A DNA stretch of 57,574 nucleotides from Oceanobacillus halotolerans (GCF_010993955.1 NZ_WIXL01000017.1:1-57574); one strand, 5' to 3'. Numbered from the stretch's first letter, positions 28,077-37,285 are shown. The notes: generated by a model not told the origin, from the letters alone. A program made the numbers and translations.

Positions 28077-28228
28077 CTAATGTGCGAAGACTTGTTTGGC
28101 ACATATGGTTAATTTCGATTTCGCTATATTTTATAGTGTGTGCAGAAGTCAAGATCGGACGTAAGAATGGCATAATACTGGTTTGTTGGGATATGTTGTA
28201 GAATGAGGGTTCAGAGGTGATGTAATAC

Positions 28229-28363
28229 ATGAGGGTACCTACTAGAAAACAAATGATAGAAAACAGCTATAGCAAAAGTTTTCCTTGTTCTAGTAGTGTT
28301 AATTATGAAGGAAAATCGACAATCTGTTATCCTGTATTGACTATTAAAAAAGATGGGGAATAA
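28229..28363 (+). CDS. Possible 44-residue small protein
   Basis: An ATG preceded by GAGGTGAT opens a 44-codon frame (MRVPTRKQMIENSYSKSFPC...). It is basic, with two cysteines and no membrane helix. It lies 40 bp upstream of the amylase-like gene, in a 327-bp stretch (28077-28403) with nothing else recognisable. No family is known to me; it may be chance. Confidence 0.3.
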   Translation: MRVPTRKQMIENSYSKSFPCSSSVNYEGKSTICYPVLTIKKDGE

Positions 28364-28403
28364 TAGAGAATGGATTACTTTTTAAAAAGAGAGTAGGTTT
28401 AGT

Positions 28404-29870
28404 ATGAAGAAAATAATGATTATTGTTGCGTTCCTATTGTTATGGGTACCTGGACCAATACATGCAGAGGAACAGCGTCAGGTACATGAAGAGATTATCT
28501 ATGACATTTTAGTAGATCGTTTTAATAATGGCGATGCATCGATAACGGAACAAGTGGATTTAGATGATCCATTTGCTTATCATGGTGGCGATATACAAGG
28601 GATTATCGATAAGTTAGATTCTATTAAAGAATTTGGTTTTACCACGATATCCTTATCCCCAGTAATGGCAAATGCACCTGGTGGCTATCATGGGTATTGG
28701 ATTGATGATTTTTATAAAGTGGACGAGCAATTCGGAACAATGGAGGATGTGAAACGCTTAGTAGCAGAAGCACACGATCGTGATATGAAGGTCATTTTAG
28801 AATTTGTCCCTAATTATGTAGCTAATACACATCCAATAGTTGAAGATCCAGAACGAGAAGATTGGATCATAGAAGGGGATAAACCAGCACATGCGTATTT
28901 GGACCAAGTGGTACGCTTAAATCATGAAAATGAGGAAGTACAGCAATTTTTAATAGATGCTGCAACGTTTTGGATAGAAGAGGCAGCTATAGATGGACTG
29001 AAATTACATGCAGCAGACCAAGCAGCTCCTGATTTTTTGGAAACTTTCACGCAAGAGCTTCGAGATGAATCGCCAGACCTATACCTTATTGCTGACGTAC
29101 TAGAGACGAATGAGGATTTACAAACGATAGAGGGGATTGACTTAATTGAAAACCCTGGACTTTATGAAGCGATGACAGATGCTTTTTCCCAAGTGGATAC
29201 GCCACTTACAGATCTCTTTGATGCGTTAGAGGAACAAGATAGAGGTCTACATTATGTGGATGATCCCTTTACGGAACGGTTCACAAAGGTTTTTACCGAA
29301 AATGGGAGAAATGCTGTTACTACTTGGAAATTAGCCTTAACGTTTTTATATACTACTCCTGGTGCCCCATCCATCTATCAGGGCTCTGAGCTACCAATGT
29401 CTGGTGAACCAGAAGCAGGGATGCAACAAATGGTCCAGTTTAATAGCAGTGATCCAGATTTAGAAGAAGTATATCATCGCATTGCAGCACTTCGTACGGA
29501 ATTTCCTGCATTGCAATATGGGGATATGGAAGTAATTGCCTCAGAGGGAGCGATGAGTGTATTTAAGCGAACCTATGAAGGGGAAACGCTGTATATTGCG
29601 ATGAATAATGGTTCTGAAACGAATATGGTCCCGATTACGGAACTAGAATCTGGAGTTGAGCTAAAAGGGCTAATGGAAGATGATATTGTTCGAGAAAGTG
29701 AGAATGGAGAATATCCACTCGTTCTCCCTCGCGAAACAGCTGATGTGTATGTTATTCAAGATGAAACAGGAATGAATTGGATGTTTATTGCTATCGTTGG
29801 TGGTATATTTCTAACCTTTGTCATAGCCGTAGTGGCTTTAACGAGGAAGCAAAAAAAGAATACAAAGTGA
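28404..29870 (+). CDS. Membrane-anchored GH13 alpha-amylase-like protein lacking catalytic residues
   Basis: A 488-residue protein with a signal peptide (1-21, ending IHAEE), a GH13 barrel and a C-terminal membrane helix (about 460-480) followed by KQKKNTK, so it is anchored outside the cell. Substrate-side motifs survive (YHGGD 59-63, GGYHGYW 93-99). All four catalytic regions are changed: region I D..NH is E133..N137-Y138; region II GFRxD is GLKL-H202, replacing the nucleophile Asp; region III GEV is A230-D231-V, replacing the acid Glu; region IV NHD is D287-P288-F289. It is full-length and undisrupted. It is probably a carbohydrate-binding or structural pseudoenzyme, not an active amylase. 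Confidence 0.85.
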   Translation: MKKIMIIVAFLLLWVPGPIHAEEQRQVHEEIIYDILVDRFNNGDASITEQVDLDDPFAYHGGDIQGIIDKLDSIKEFGFTTISLSPVMANAPGGYHGYWIDDFYKVDEQFGTMEDVKRLVAEAHDRDMKVILEFVPNYVANTHPIVEDPEREDWIIEGDKPAHAYLDQVVRLNHENEEVQQFLIDAATFWIEEAAIDGLKLHAADQAAPDFLETFTQELRDESPDLYLIADVLETNEDLQTIEGIDLIENPGLYEAMTDAFSQVDTPLTDLFDALEEQDRGLHYVDDPFTERFTKVFTENGRNAVTTWKLALTFLYTTPGAPSIYQGSELPMSGEPEAGMQQMVQFNSSDPDLEEVYHRIAALRTEFPALQYGDMEVIASEGAMSVFKRTYEGETLYIAMNNGSETNMVPITELESGVELKGLMEDDIVRESENGEYPLVLPRETADVYVIQDETGMNWMFIAIVGGIFLTFVIAVVALTRKQKKNTK

Positions 29871-29946
29871 TAAACATGCTTATCGGTCACAAATGAGTAC
29901 CAAAGGGGTCGAATCAAGCCAATCATTCAATACAAATTACACAAAA

Positions 29947-29982
29947 AGAAAACCCTAATGACGATCGATTATTAGGGTTTTT
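29947..29982. terminator. Bidirectional terminator between amylase-like and YppF-like genes
   Basis: AAAACCCTAAT / ATTAGGGTTTT with T run on the plus strand and A run upstream; serves the two convergent genes. Confidence 0.85.
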
Positions 29983-29984
29983 TA

Positions 29985-30170
29985 TTATACATATTCATGT
30001 GCGGAAACGGCACCTTTTGAATGGAGCAGGTAAAAAATTTTCCGGTATTCGTTCGCATCGATTTCACCTGCTACATATTTCATTTGATAAAAATCGAGCA
30101 CATGGTGAATTGATTCTGGTTCCTGTTTTCGTTCATCTACATAGTACACAAACAATTCTTTTTCCTGCAT
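29985..30170 (-). CDS. YppF-like small protein
   Basis: A 61-residue soluble acidic protein. The core LDFYQMKYVAGEIDANEYRKIFYLLHSKGA resembles the YppF family of Bacillus (LLDFAKxxYVxGEISxxxYRxLxxELExxGA), a short helical protein of unknown function. ATG 30170 is preceded by GGGGGACG. Family assignment is from remembered pattern. Confidence 0.65.
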   Translation of the reverse strand: MQEKELFVYYVDERKQEPESIHHVLDFYQMKYVAGEIDANEYRKIFYLLHSKGAVSAHEYV

Positions 30171-30293
30171 GATACGTCCCCCTATATCCAGATTAGTGAA
30201 ATGATCTTTTTATGGAATATATGAAGACAATCTGTAATCTATGATAACTTGGCACATTTTTTATGACGTGTTTATTGGTAAGAACCCCCCACA

Positions 30294-30695
30294 TCAAGAC
30301 TTCTTTGTCACAAAGCCAAGTAACCCAAGTGATAGTTGAATGAAGCTTAGTAACCAAAATAATGCTGTTGGCAGGTACCATTCTCCTACTAAAAGAACTG
30401 GAGTTAGCGCACTTAGGAAAAGCAATAGTCCCATCGTGATCGTTAGTAAAAAGAAGGTTTTATGGGTGCCTTTTTTCGTTATAAATCCATAAGTAGAAAC
30501 AAAGGCATTGCCAATTCCAAAAATGATTATTCCAACTATAGCTAAACTTGACCAATTCGTAAATGGCATGGTACCGATCCATTCTGGCGGAAATGTAGCA
30601 AAAACACCACTTCCTAAAAACATCAGTATCCCGACATAAAGGGCTCCAATAGCCAAAAGTAACTGATACAAATTTGAAATGGTTTTTAATCCCAT
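30294..30695 (-). CDS. Four-helix membrane protein of unknown function
   Basis: A 133-residue protein with four membrane helices (about 7-29, 43-67, 74-97, 104-127). I set the start at ATG 30695 (MGLKTISNLYQLL) because GAGGAGG lies just upstream; the longer frame to 30713 starts inside that site. No motif is recognised. Its last codons and the following bases (CCCCCCACATCAAGACTT) resemble the left part of the two-hairpin repeat family, so that repeat may have supplied the 3' end. Confidence 0.65.
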   Translation of the reverse strand: MGLKTISNLYQLLLAIGALYVGILMFLGSGVFATFPPEWIGTMPFTNWSSLAIVGIIIFGIGNAFVSTYGFITKKGTHKTFFLLTITMGLLLFLSALTPVLLVGEWYLPTALFWLLSFIQLSLGLLGFVTKKS

Positions 30696-30749
30696 TTTTC
30701 TCCTCCTCATCAATCATGCAGTATCGTCTTTATTTCATTCATGTCATCT

Positions 30750-31034
30750 TTAGCCTAGTAAATGACCAATGAAGCTAATATAGGTTAAAAACACGGCTAA
30801 TCCCAAAGTGAGTAGGATAGTAGCTACACTCCTACACATTCCTTTCCAACCTTCAATTCCCGAAAACCCTAATACACCTAACACGAATGTGATCAATGTA
30901 CTACATAAGACTAGATTTAGAGGGTGTATCCCGAAAATCGAATAATCGATTGGACCTGAGAGGAAAATGATCCAAACGAATAGGATACAGCCTATGGAAC
31001 CATTAAAAGCCTAAATGTTCAGCTTCTTCTTCAT
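30750..31034 (-). pseudogene. Three-helix membrane protein gene with TAG at codon 8
   Basis: ATG 31034 with AGGGGTG upstream reads seven codons (MKKKLNI), then TAG (31011-31013), then 86 more sense codons in the same frame with three hydrophobic segments and a normal TAA. Codon structure after the TAG looks protein-like (GPIDYSIFGIHPLNLVL...GFSGIEGWKGM), and no alternative start with a ribosome binding site is visible. I read it as a recent nonsense mutation. Family unknown. Confidence 0.6.
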
Positions 31035-31094
31035 TTCAGCACACCCCTGATACAACAGATAAGCAACTCGTTAAACTGTTCGGAAATCACTACA

Positions 31095-31150
31095 ATAGAT
31101 ATCAGTGGGGGAGGAGATGAATCCCAACTGATTGACGTTCACTTTATAGG
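31095..31150 (+). repeat. Right-end fragment of the two-hairpin repeat (family C)
   Basis: GATATCAGTGGGGGAGGAGATGAATCCCAACTGATTGACGTTCACTTTATAG matches the 3' part of the copies at 37.3 and 52.7 kb, including the terminal GTTCACTTTAT, but the hairpin arm is degenerate. Nothing else is recognised in 31035-31384. Confidence 0.55.
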
Positions 31151-31384
31151 TAGAGTATAACACAACATTCTTGTATAGAGAATATTGCGATAATAAATAT
31201 TTCCCTATGAACCTAAAACATCACATAGTAATGTCAATAGCTGTTGTGAATGTGAATGATACTTGCTATGCTGACTTTTTAAACCAAGAGGATAATTGGT
31301 AATGTATGTTAACATAAATATAGAGTTTGTGAAAGAACGTACTTAAACTAGGCAGGTATGTTGAATAAAGTATCGTGAAAGGGA

Positions 31385-31756
31385 GTGGTCATCATTGGAT
31401 TTTCAATGATATTTTTAATGATTATAGGCATTATTGCATTTTTAACGTTAATCGTTACTCCATTTATAGCTGTTAGAAAAAATAAGAAAGGGAAACCACC
31501 TCGAAAAATTTCTTATGTAATATTAGGGCTGTTGGTTTTGCATTGGTTATTTTTCTTAGCTAGCGGTTACGCTTTATTACCAACGAATATTGCAGGTGCC
31601 ATATTTATGCCTATATGGTTAGTGTTATGTGTAGCAGGTTTGTTCATAGCTATATATGAATTTAAAAACAACAAAGGTTTTGCCATCCCAGTTGCTGGGT
31701 TAACAACAATTAGTTTATTATTTAGCATTTTCATTAACGGAATATCGAAAATGTAA
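31385..31756 (+). CDS. Four-helix membrane protein of unknown function
   Basis: A protein of up to 123 residues with four membrane segments and a basic cytoplasmic loop (RKNKKGKPPRK, about 31-41). The start is uncertain: GTG 31385 overlaps the AAAGGGAG site, and the first in-frame ATG is 31406. It lies in an island of small genes (30.3-33.2 kb). No family recognised. Confidence 0.6.
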   Translation: MVIIGFSMIFLMIIGIIAFLTLIVTPFIAVRKNKKGKPPRKISYVILGLLVLHWLFFLASGYALLPTNIAGAIFMPIWLVLCVAGLFIAIYEFKNNKGFAIPVAGLTTISLLFSIFINGISKM

Positions 31757-31895
31757 ATATCGCTTTCTACTCAATTAACGGGTGCGATGCTTTAACAATG
31801 GTATTCCTTGTTGAATTAAAGGGCAGAAGAGTTGAAGAAAGCTATGATACAATTTAAACAAAAAGAGAAATAAATGTGGAAGGTAAGGTGGAGAT

Positions 31896-32135
31896 GTGAA
31901 AAAATATTATCTTGCTGTGACATATGATGTTTGTGAACATAATGATTTGTTTGAGGATATGAATGAATATCACTTAATATCACTGGATAATTTAGATAAT
32001 TATGTAAAGTATTTAGCAAAAAAAGATATTGCTCCAGTAATAAAAGTCTATGTATCTGATACAAGTGATTTTAAAGAATTAAGACTATATAAAGAATTTA
32101 AATTCACGGAATATGAATGTGGATGTGTTGATTAG
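31896..32135 (+). CDS. Small soluble acidic protein, unknown
   Basis: A 79-residue protein starting at GTG 31896 after GGTGGAGAT. It is rich in Tyr, Asp, Glu and Lys, ends with CGC (ECGCVD), and has no membrane helix. The alternation of YLAVTYDV and PVIKVYVS strands with a central helix suggests a small alpha/beta fold. No family recognised. Confidence 0.6.
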   Translation: MKKYYLAVTYDVCEHNDLFEDMNEYHLISLDNLDNYVKYLAKKDIAPVIKVYVSDTSDFKELRLYKEFKFTEYECGCVD

Positions 32136-32345
32136 TTTTGAGCTAACGGCGTTTCTGGAACAAGCAGGAACACTTTTTCATTAAAGGAGCTGATTTGTTC
32201 AATAAGAAATCACAAAAGGAATGAGCATTTACTGTGAAATAAGATTTGACGTATTAATGTCTAATAAAAAAGTAATGAAAAAAATTGAGATGAAGCACAT
32301 TAGCATTATTACAGGACATAAATAAAAATATATCGAGGTGTAGTT

Positions 32346-32630
32346 ATGTGGGTAATATTAGGCGTTATTGCTATAGTAGCAACTTTTATAAATCTTTATA
32401 TGTATACAGCAGGAAAGGATTATAAGCTAGCTATGGCGATGGGATTATCATTTACAGCATTAACACTTTGTGCAGAATATAGTCTTATATCTCGGTGGGT
32501 AAAAGTGGAAGATTGGGCAGCTTTATCGGATGTAGTACCTGGTATGGAAAAGGCATTATGGTTTTTGACAATTGTTTCTATCTTACTAAATATAGCACCT
32601 ATATTTTTAGAACTAAAAAGTAAGAAATAA
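32346..32630 (+). CDS. Three-helix membrane protein, unknown
   Basis: A 94-residue protein with three hydrophobic segments (1-20, 29-48, 68-89) and a short loop containing two tryptophans (RWVKVEDWAALSDV). ATG 32346 follows GAGGTG. No named family recognised. It precedes another small membrane-protein gene on the same strand; the 112-bp gap between them holds nothing recognisable. Confidence 0.65.
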   Translation: MWVILGVIAIVATFINLYMYTAGKDYKLAMAMGLSFTALTLCAEYSLISRWVKVEDWAALSDVVPGMEKALWFLTIVSILLNIAPIFLELKSKK

Positions 32631-32742
32631 TTACTTATTGTCACTTCATTTATATAATATGCAATTAATGTGTAGGTCTTTATGTATAACGAACGGTGCT
32701 CTAGTGGAAGAGGCATTTTATTTTAACAGAGAGGATAATTAT

Positions 32743-32919
32743 ATGAGTTATACATTTTATAAATGGATTGGGATAATTACTTTGGTATTTATTGGCATAC
32801 TTCGTTTATTTGATTTATCTACAACAAACAGAATTATTGTAGATACTATTTTATATGCAGTCGTTATTATTTCTTTTATAGTGTATTATCGAAAGAAATT
32901 TAAGGCCGAAGACAAGTAA
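32743..32919 (+). CDS. Two-helix small membrane protein, unknown
   Basis: A 58-residue protein with two membrane segments (8-24, 30-48) and a basic C-terminus (YYRKKFKAEDK). I place the start at ATG 32743 (MSYTFYKW), which follows AGAGAGGA; the longer frame to 32638 has no such site. No family recognised. Confidence 0.6.
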   Translation: MSYTFYKWIGIITLVFIGILRLFDLSTTNRIIVDTILYAVVIISFIVYYRKKFKAEDK

Positions 32920-33057
32920 GAAATATTTTAGGAAAATGATATTAAACAATCGGGGTGCTTATCTTCAAGAAATAACAGCACCTTTTATCGGGGGAATTAA
33001 TTGCTAGGATATGATTGGTGTCTGAAACAATAAAATAAAAAGAGAGGCGGTGAAATG

Positions 33058-33231
33058 ATGAAATGGTCAGAGTGTAGAGAATTATACCCTAATCAATTTG
33101 TAAAGTTAAAAGTTCTATCGTCTTACATTGAAAGTGGACAAGAGTTTATTAAGGATATTGAGGTTATTAAACCTGTGTCAGATGAGTGGCCACTAAACAT
33201 TTTCACAGCCAAAACCGCTTGGATAATATGA
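33058..33231 (+). pseudogene. 3'-truncated gene for a small soluble protein
   Basis: A 57-codon frame (MKWSECRELYPNQFVKLKVL...) with a GGCGGTGA site. The first 45 residues look like a conserved small Firmicute protein of unknown function; the tail (NIFTAKTAWII) is encoded by the terminator hairpin at 33211, so the natural 3' part appears to have been lost and replaced. It could still be translated. Confidence 0.5.
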
Positions 33232-33244
33232 TCCAAGCGGTTTT
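33211..33244. terminator. Perfect 13-bp terminator hairpin
   Basis: AAAACCGCTTGGA / TCCAAGCGGTTTT with an 8-nt loop, T4 on one side and A4 on the other, so it works in both directions. Its 5' arm is translated as the end of the upstream truncated gene. Confidence 0.85.
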
Positions 33245-33356
33245 GAATGTTTATATTGTTATTGATGGTAAATGTGTTTTCGTCGGTTAATTCATCTGTT
33301 TTTTTTCGAATATTCCCCACGGTATCGGAACTACTTTTGACTGATTGACGGTGTAC

Positions 33357-34574
33357 TTACACTTTTGTTCGTTTGCTAGTGGTATACCACATAATCAGTA
33401 TGCCAAAAGCTAGAAGTGTACTTGCGACTAAAAGCCCTTCTGTATAAAACGGAATGCTTGGCAAATACATCCATTCCCATAGCCCGTCTACAAACAGTAA
33501 TGCCTCATTTAAACAAAAGCCAATAAAGAAAATCATAAATCCTCGGTAAGCCAATTGAGATCTAGGAATGTAGCCTAACATACTAAAGAGGCTAAGGATA
33601 AAAATACTGACAAATCCTAATAAAGTTAAATGTAGATAGCCAATGATAATGCCTCTTGTTTCATAAACCAAATCTGCTAAATTCGGCAATATTAAACCTA
33701 ACTCCATGGTACTTTTCGCTACTAATAATAGAAGTGTAATCGAAAGACTAATAGCAGCTAATTTTGGGATAGTCTTTTGAATGAAATGAAAACTCATCCA
33801 ATAAGCTATAACGATAGATAAAACGGCAATCCACTGCCCAATACTTCCGATAGTTGCTAACATATGACTCCAATTCCCTAAATCAACCCATAGAATGGAT
33901 AGGAAGTAGCCAGGGAACAAAGCGATGAAATATAGCCAAAATCCTGTTTTTAACAGATTATTGGATAAGGTGATTCCTTTTTTACGCAGGATGACAGTGA
34001 AAGTTCCAATGAGGAATAAAAAGAGCCATCCATTGTATTGAAAATGCAAATAGAAATAAATTGCCATATCAAAGAGATACGTATCCTTTAGCCCATTTGC
34101 AGAAATAAATCCTAATGCAAATGGCCCAATTGACGAAATAACGAGCGCAATTAAGGCACCCTTTATATACAAGGCATCTAGTCTATGGATGAATGAGCGC
34201 TTTTTTACTTGGCGATAAATAAAAATCGCTGCCCAATATTCAACGAAGATATGCACTGTTGACATAATGATTGAAAAAACGTCGTATCCCTGATAGATGA
34301 ATGCCATAAACATAACAAGAGATGTGATAAATAGGGTGATCACGAGTGCAATAGCTTCTTTTTTCTGTTTTAATGATGACCATATAATAGTTAAAAAGAC
34401 AAGTAATCCCCCAAGGAAAGCCCATCCTAATATGGCTAAATGGGAATGGCCATGAAGTATATTGGTATATTCAATAGCGATATTAAGATTAAAGGGAAAT
34501 AACCGCATCCATACCCCTGATAAAGCGGAAATCATAAAAAAGAAAAAGGTTAGGTGTATAACTATTCTTGGCAT
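33357..34574 (-). CDS. Polytopic membrane protein with oxidase-I/NnrS-like histidines
   Basis: A 405-residue protein with about twelve membrane helices. Helix-embedded histidines, for example NILHGHSHLAILGWAF (about 37-52), FYLHFQYNGW and WSHMLATIGSIGQW, resemble the heme-ligand pattern of heme-copper oxidase subunit I-like and NnrS-like proteins, and it has the same general build as the 47.8-kb protein. I set the start at ATG 34574 because GGAGGT lies 6 nt upstream. Heme or copper binding and a link to NO or respiration are inferences. It is transcribed alone. Confidence 0.7.
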   Translation of the reverse strand: MPRIVIHLTFFFFMISALSGVWMRLFPFNLNIAIEYTNILHGHSHLAILGWAFLGGLLVFLTIIWSSLKQKKEAIALVITLFITSLVMFMAFIYQGYDVFSIIMSTVHIFVEYWAAIFIYRQVKKRSFIHRLDALYIKGALIALVISSIGPFALGFISANGLKDTYLFDMAIYFYLHFQYNGWLFLFLIGTFTVILRKKGITLSNNLLKTGFWLYFIALFPGYFLSILWVDLGNWSHMLATIGSIGQWIAVLSIVIAYWMSFHFIQKTIPKLAAISLSITLLLLVAKSTMELGLILPNLADLVYETRGIIIGYLHLTLLGFVSIFILSLFSMLGYIPRSQLAYRGFMIFFIGFCLNEALLFVDGLWEWMYLPSIPFYTEGLLVASTLLAFGILIMWYTTSKRTKV

Positions 34575-34859
34575 GCTGTATACCTCCATCTGACAACTAT
34601 TATTATCATGACGAATAAGTAAAATTTGTGCAATAGCATTTAAAAATTGTCATGAAACGATAACAAAATTGTGTCAGAAATATGGATGATTGTAGATGGA
34701 GGTCAGCAGTCACCAAAGTGTAGTGACCCTGTATTAATAGATGCTAAGATTAAGGTATATTCGCTGGAGACTGTGAAAAAGGCGCTGAAGTTATCCCGAA
34801 GTTACTTAAGCTTGAACAGCAGTTACTAAAGTTGCAACGCCTAAAAGCCACCCAAACAA

Positions 34860-34890
34860 GAAAACCCTAGGCGGAGGCACTAGAGTTTTC
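34860..34890 (-). terminator. Terminator of the beta-propeller gene
   Basis: On the minus strand: GAAAACTCTAG / CTAGGGTTTTC (one mismatch), 9-nt loop, T-rich tail; 10 bp after the stop. The rest of 34591-34859 shows nothing recognisable. Confidence 0.75.
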
Positions 34891-34900
34891 TACTTTCCAT

Positions 34901-37135
34901 TTACCATTCTGGCATTTCAGGTAGTTCAACGGTCTTTACAGTGGATTCGGTTTCTATGTCATATACCTTCATCAGATCAAAAGATAGGGTGTATAGATAA
35001 TCATTAACAGAAACCATTCGTTTTATTTGTGCTTCCCACTCAGGATGTTCGATATTATCATTCTGATGGGTAATCGTATCTTTTAGCGTAATCCCTGCCT
35101 CCGATGACAGCTGATAGAGAAAAGCACCTTCATATACAAAGGATTGCCGTTCATAGGTAGCATCTCCCTGTTGGACCATTTTGGTTTCATACAATTGTGC
35201 TGGGAATCCAAAGATATTTTTACTTGGATGTTGATACAATGCTTTGTGATTATGATTTAGTTCTGAGTAGGATCCACCTTCTCCGATAATTTCCGTGAAT
35301 TTTTCTTGTGGATTCGTTGGATCGCTCACATCAAATATCGATAGCTTTAATCCAGCTGTACGAACAATCGGTTCAGGTCCACCAGTTTCTTCGAGTTCGG
35401 TGTGCTGTCCAACCCCAATAACATGGTTCTCATCTAACGGGTGTAGATAATTACTAAAACCAGGGATTTTTAATTCACCAAGTACCTCTGGATTTTTTGC
35501 ATCTGCTAAATCAATGACATAAAATGGGTCTACTTGCCGGAATGTCACCATGTACGCCACATCATCCATAAAGCGTACACTATAGATACGTTCTCCTTCT
35601 GCTAAACCTTCAACAGCTCCAAGTGGATTTAAATCCAGATCAAAGGTATAGAGATTATTAGTGGATGGCTCATCATCTCCCCACATTTCTCCTTTTGTGG
35701 TAGCAACACGGAATGTATCATGGCGCTCATCCATGGCAAATTGATTAATTAACGTTCCATTAACTACCGTGGAAGCATGATGAGCGATTTCGCCATCACC
35801 TAGTTTAAATTGAATAATCTCGGTATTGGCAGGTTGTGTGACTGCCAATTCCGTATCATCTGATTTGGTTGATTCTGGCGTATTGTAATGGCGCGAAGCT
35901 GTATAGAGGTGGTTTTCTGACATATAAACTTGGTTGGATGCACCTAAATAGGATTCGATTGTCGCCTCTTTTTCCATATCGTTTAAATCAATGGTCGCTA
36001 ACAACATAAAATTCTCACCATCACTTTCAGGGAAAAAGTACATATCGTTAAAATCAATTGGTTCTGCTTTTTTACTTGTTGCGGTATCTTTTATAAGCGG
36101 ACGTACTTCGCCATTAGACGATTCTTCCTCTAAAATGTGATAGGGAGGGTGGTTGTTTGCGACTAAGAATAATTGCTGATCCATTTTACGAGAAGCCGTT
36201 AGTGATCCCTCTAGGGAAAATTCTCTAACTTTCTCTGGTGTAGATTGATTAGAAATATCATACATGTAAACGGTCGTCTGCATGTTAAGGGACGGTGGAT
36301 AAATAGCCATATCAGCACGAGATGCATTCGGTTGTTCTGTTGGTTCTTCTACTTCCCGAATTGGTTTATGCTGGAATCCGATAGCAATCAATAGATCATC
36401 TTCTACAAATAATTCCTGTGTTTGAAAGGCTTCTTCTTTAATGCTACTGACTACCTTACTGTTAGATTGATCTGTTTTGGCAATAATAATATCCCGATCC
36501 CTTGCAAAATAGAGATACTCCCCATCTGTTTTCACAATATCGCCTTCATCGATTCCATCGACTTGTACATTGGTATCAGATGTTGAAGATGCCTCTGAGC
36601 CAGCACTATCATTTAGACTAGCTGTTTCATCACCCGCAGTATCAGCACTTTCTGCGTCTTCAACTGTTACCTCTCCTTGTTGTCTATTTTGTTTCATTCG
36701 CTCTTCTAGTAGTGTTAATAACTGCGTTTCATCCTCAATCCGAGGTACGTCTTTTACAGCCGTGAAATAGTGTGTATAGGGTTTCGATAAGTTTTTCCCT
36801 GATGCTGTTTCGACCTTGTTGGAAATTTGAATTTGGTATTCATCCTCAATGGTGTACCCATCTTCTGGAGGTAAAATGGTCAGTACGGTATGCTCTTCAT
36901 TCCATTCGAACGTAACATCTACTGCGTTATTTTTATTTTTTACAACTACGGTATTTTCGGTAAATGTTTCTGGATTCATGCGATGGGAAAAATGAATGGT
37001 CCAATTTTTAAAAGTTGGTGCATAACTAGATGCTGAAGGAATTTGTGCGGTTATATTTGTCGAAAAAAGGGTAAAGAGCACTATACTGATCCCAACGATA
37101 CTGATTACGCCTATGGTCCAATAAACTTTTTTCAT
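34901..37135 (-). CDS. Secreted or membrane-anchored beta-propeller protein with Ig-like domain
   Basis: A 744-residue protein: N-terminal membrane helix (about 5-27), an SbsA-type Ig-like domain (about 40-128), an acidic Ser/Glu/Asp linker (about 145-190, with EASSTSDTNVQVDGIDEGDIVKTDG leading into the next domain), then a C-terminal beta-propeller domain (about 190-740, repeated YMYDISNQSTPEKV, FDVSDPTNPQEKF-like blades). This architecture is found in Bacillus and archaea; ligand unknown. The block VQVDGIDEGDIVKTDG is the usual start of this propeller family. The ATG follows AGGTGAAAACG. Extracellular, anchored by the uncleaved helix. Confidence 0.88.
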   Translation of the reverse strand: MKKVYWTIGVISIVGISIVLFTLFSTNITAQIPSASSYAPTFKNWTIHFSHRMNPETFTENTVVVKNKNNAVDVTFEWNEEHTVLTILPPEDGYTIEDEYQIQISNKVETASGKNLSKPYTHYFTAVKDVPRIEDETQLLTLLEERMKQNRQQGEVTVEDAESADTAGDETASLNDSAGSEASSTSDTNVQVDGIDEGDIVKTDGEYLYFARDRDIIIAKTDQSNSKVVSSIKEEAFQTQELFVEDDLLIAIGFQHKPIREVEEPTEQPNASRADMAIYPPSLNMQTTVYMYDISNQSTPEKVREFSLEGSLTASRKMDQQLFLVANNHPPYHILEEESSNGEVRPLIKDTATSKKAEPIDFNDMYFFPESDGENFMLLATIDLNDMEKEATIESYLGASNQVYMSENHLYTASRHYNTPESTKSDDTELAVTQPANTEIIQFKLGDGEIAHHASTVVNGTLINQFAMDERHDTFRVATTKGEMWGDDEPSTNNLYTFDLDLNPLGAVEGLAEGERIYSVRFMDDVAYMVTFRQVDPFYVIDLADAKNPEVLGELKIPGFSNYLHPLDENHVIGVGQHTELEETGGPEPIVRTAGLKLSIFDVSDPTNPQEKFTEIIGEGGSYSELNHNHKALYQHPSKNIFGFPAQLYETKMVQQGDATYERQSFVYEGAFLYQLSSEAGITLKDTITHQNDNIEHPEWEAQIKRMVSVNDYLYTLSFDLMKVYDIETESTVKTVELPEMPEW

Positions 37136-37232
37136 TTCGTTTTCACCTCTTTGGGTTTAGGAAATAATGTTGCTTTAGTTGGTTAGACGTGGAAATTACT
37201 TTTTTGTTACATAAATGTAATAAAACAAATAA

Positions 37233-37269
37233 AAAAACTGTTTCAACGAAAGGGGTTGAATCAGTTTTT
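37233..37269. terminator. Hairpin AAAAACTG / CAGTTTTT
   Basis: Stem AAAAACTG(T)TTCAAC / (G)TTGAATCAGTTTTT with an 8-nt loop and T/A runs on both sides. It lies 100 bp upstream of the propeller gene, so it may mark the end of transcripts from degV. Confidence 0.6.
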
Positions 37270-37285
37270 GGTCTACGTCTAAATA

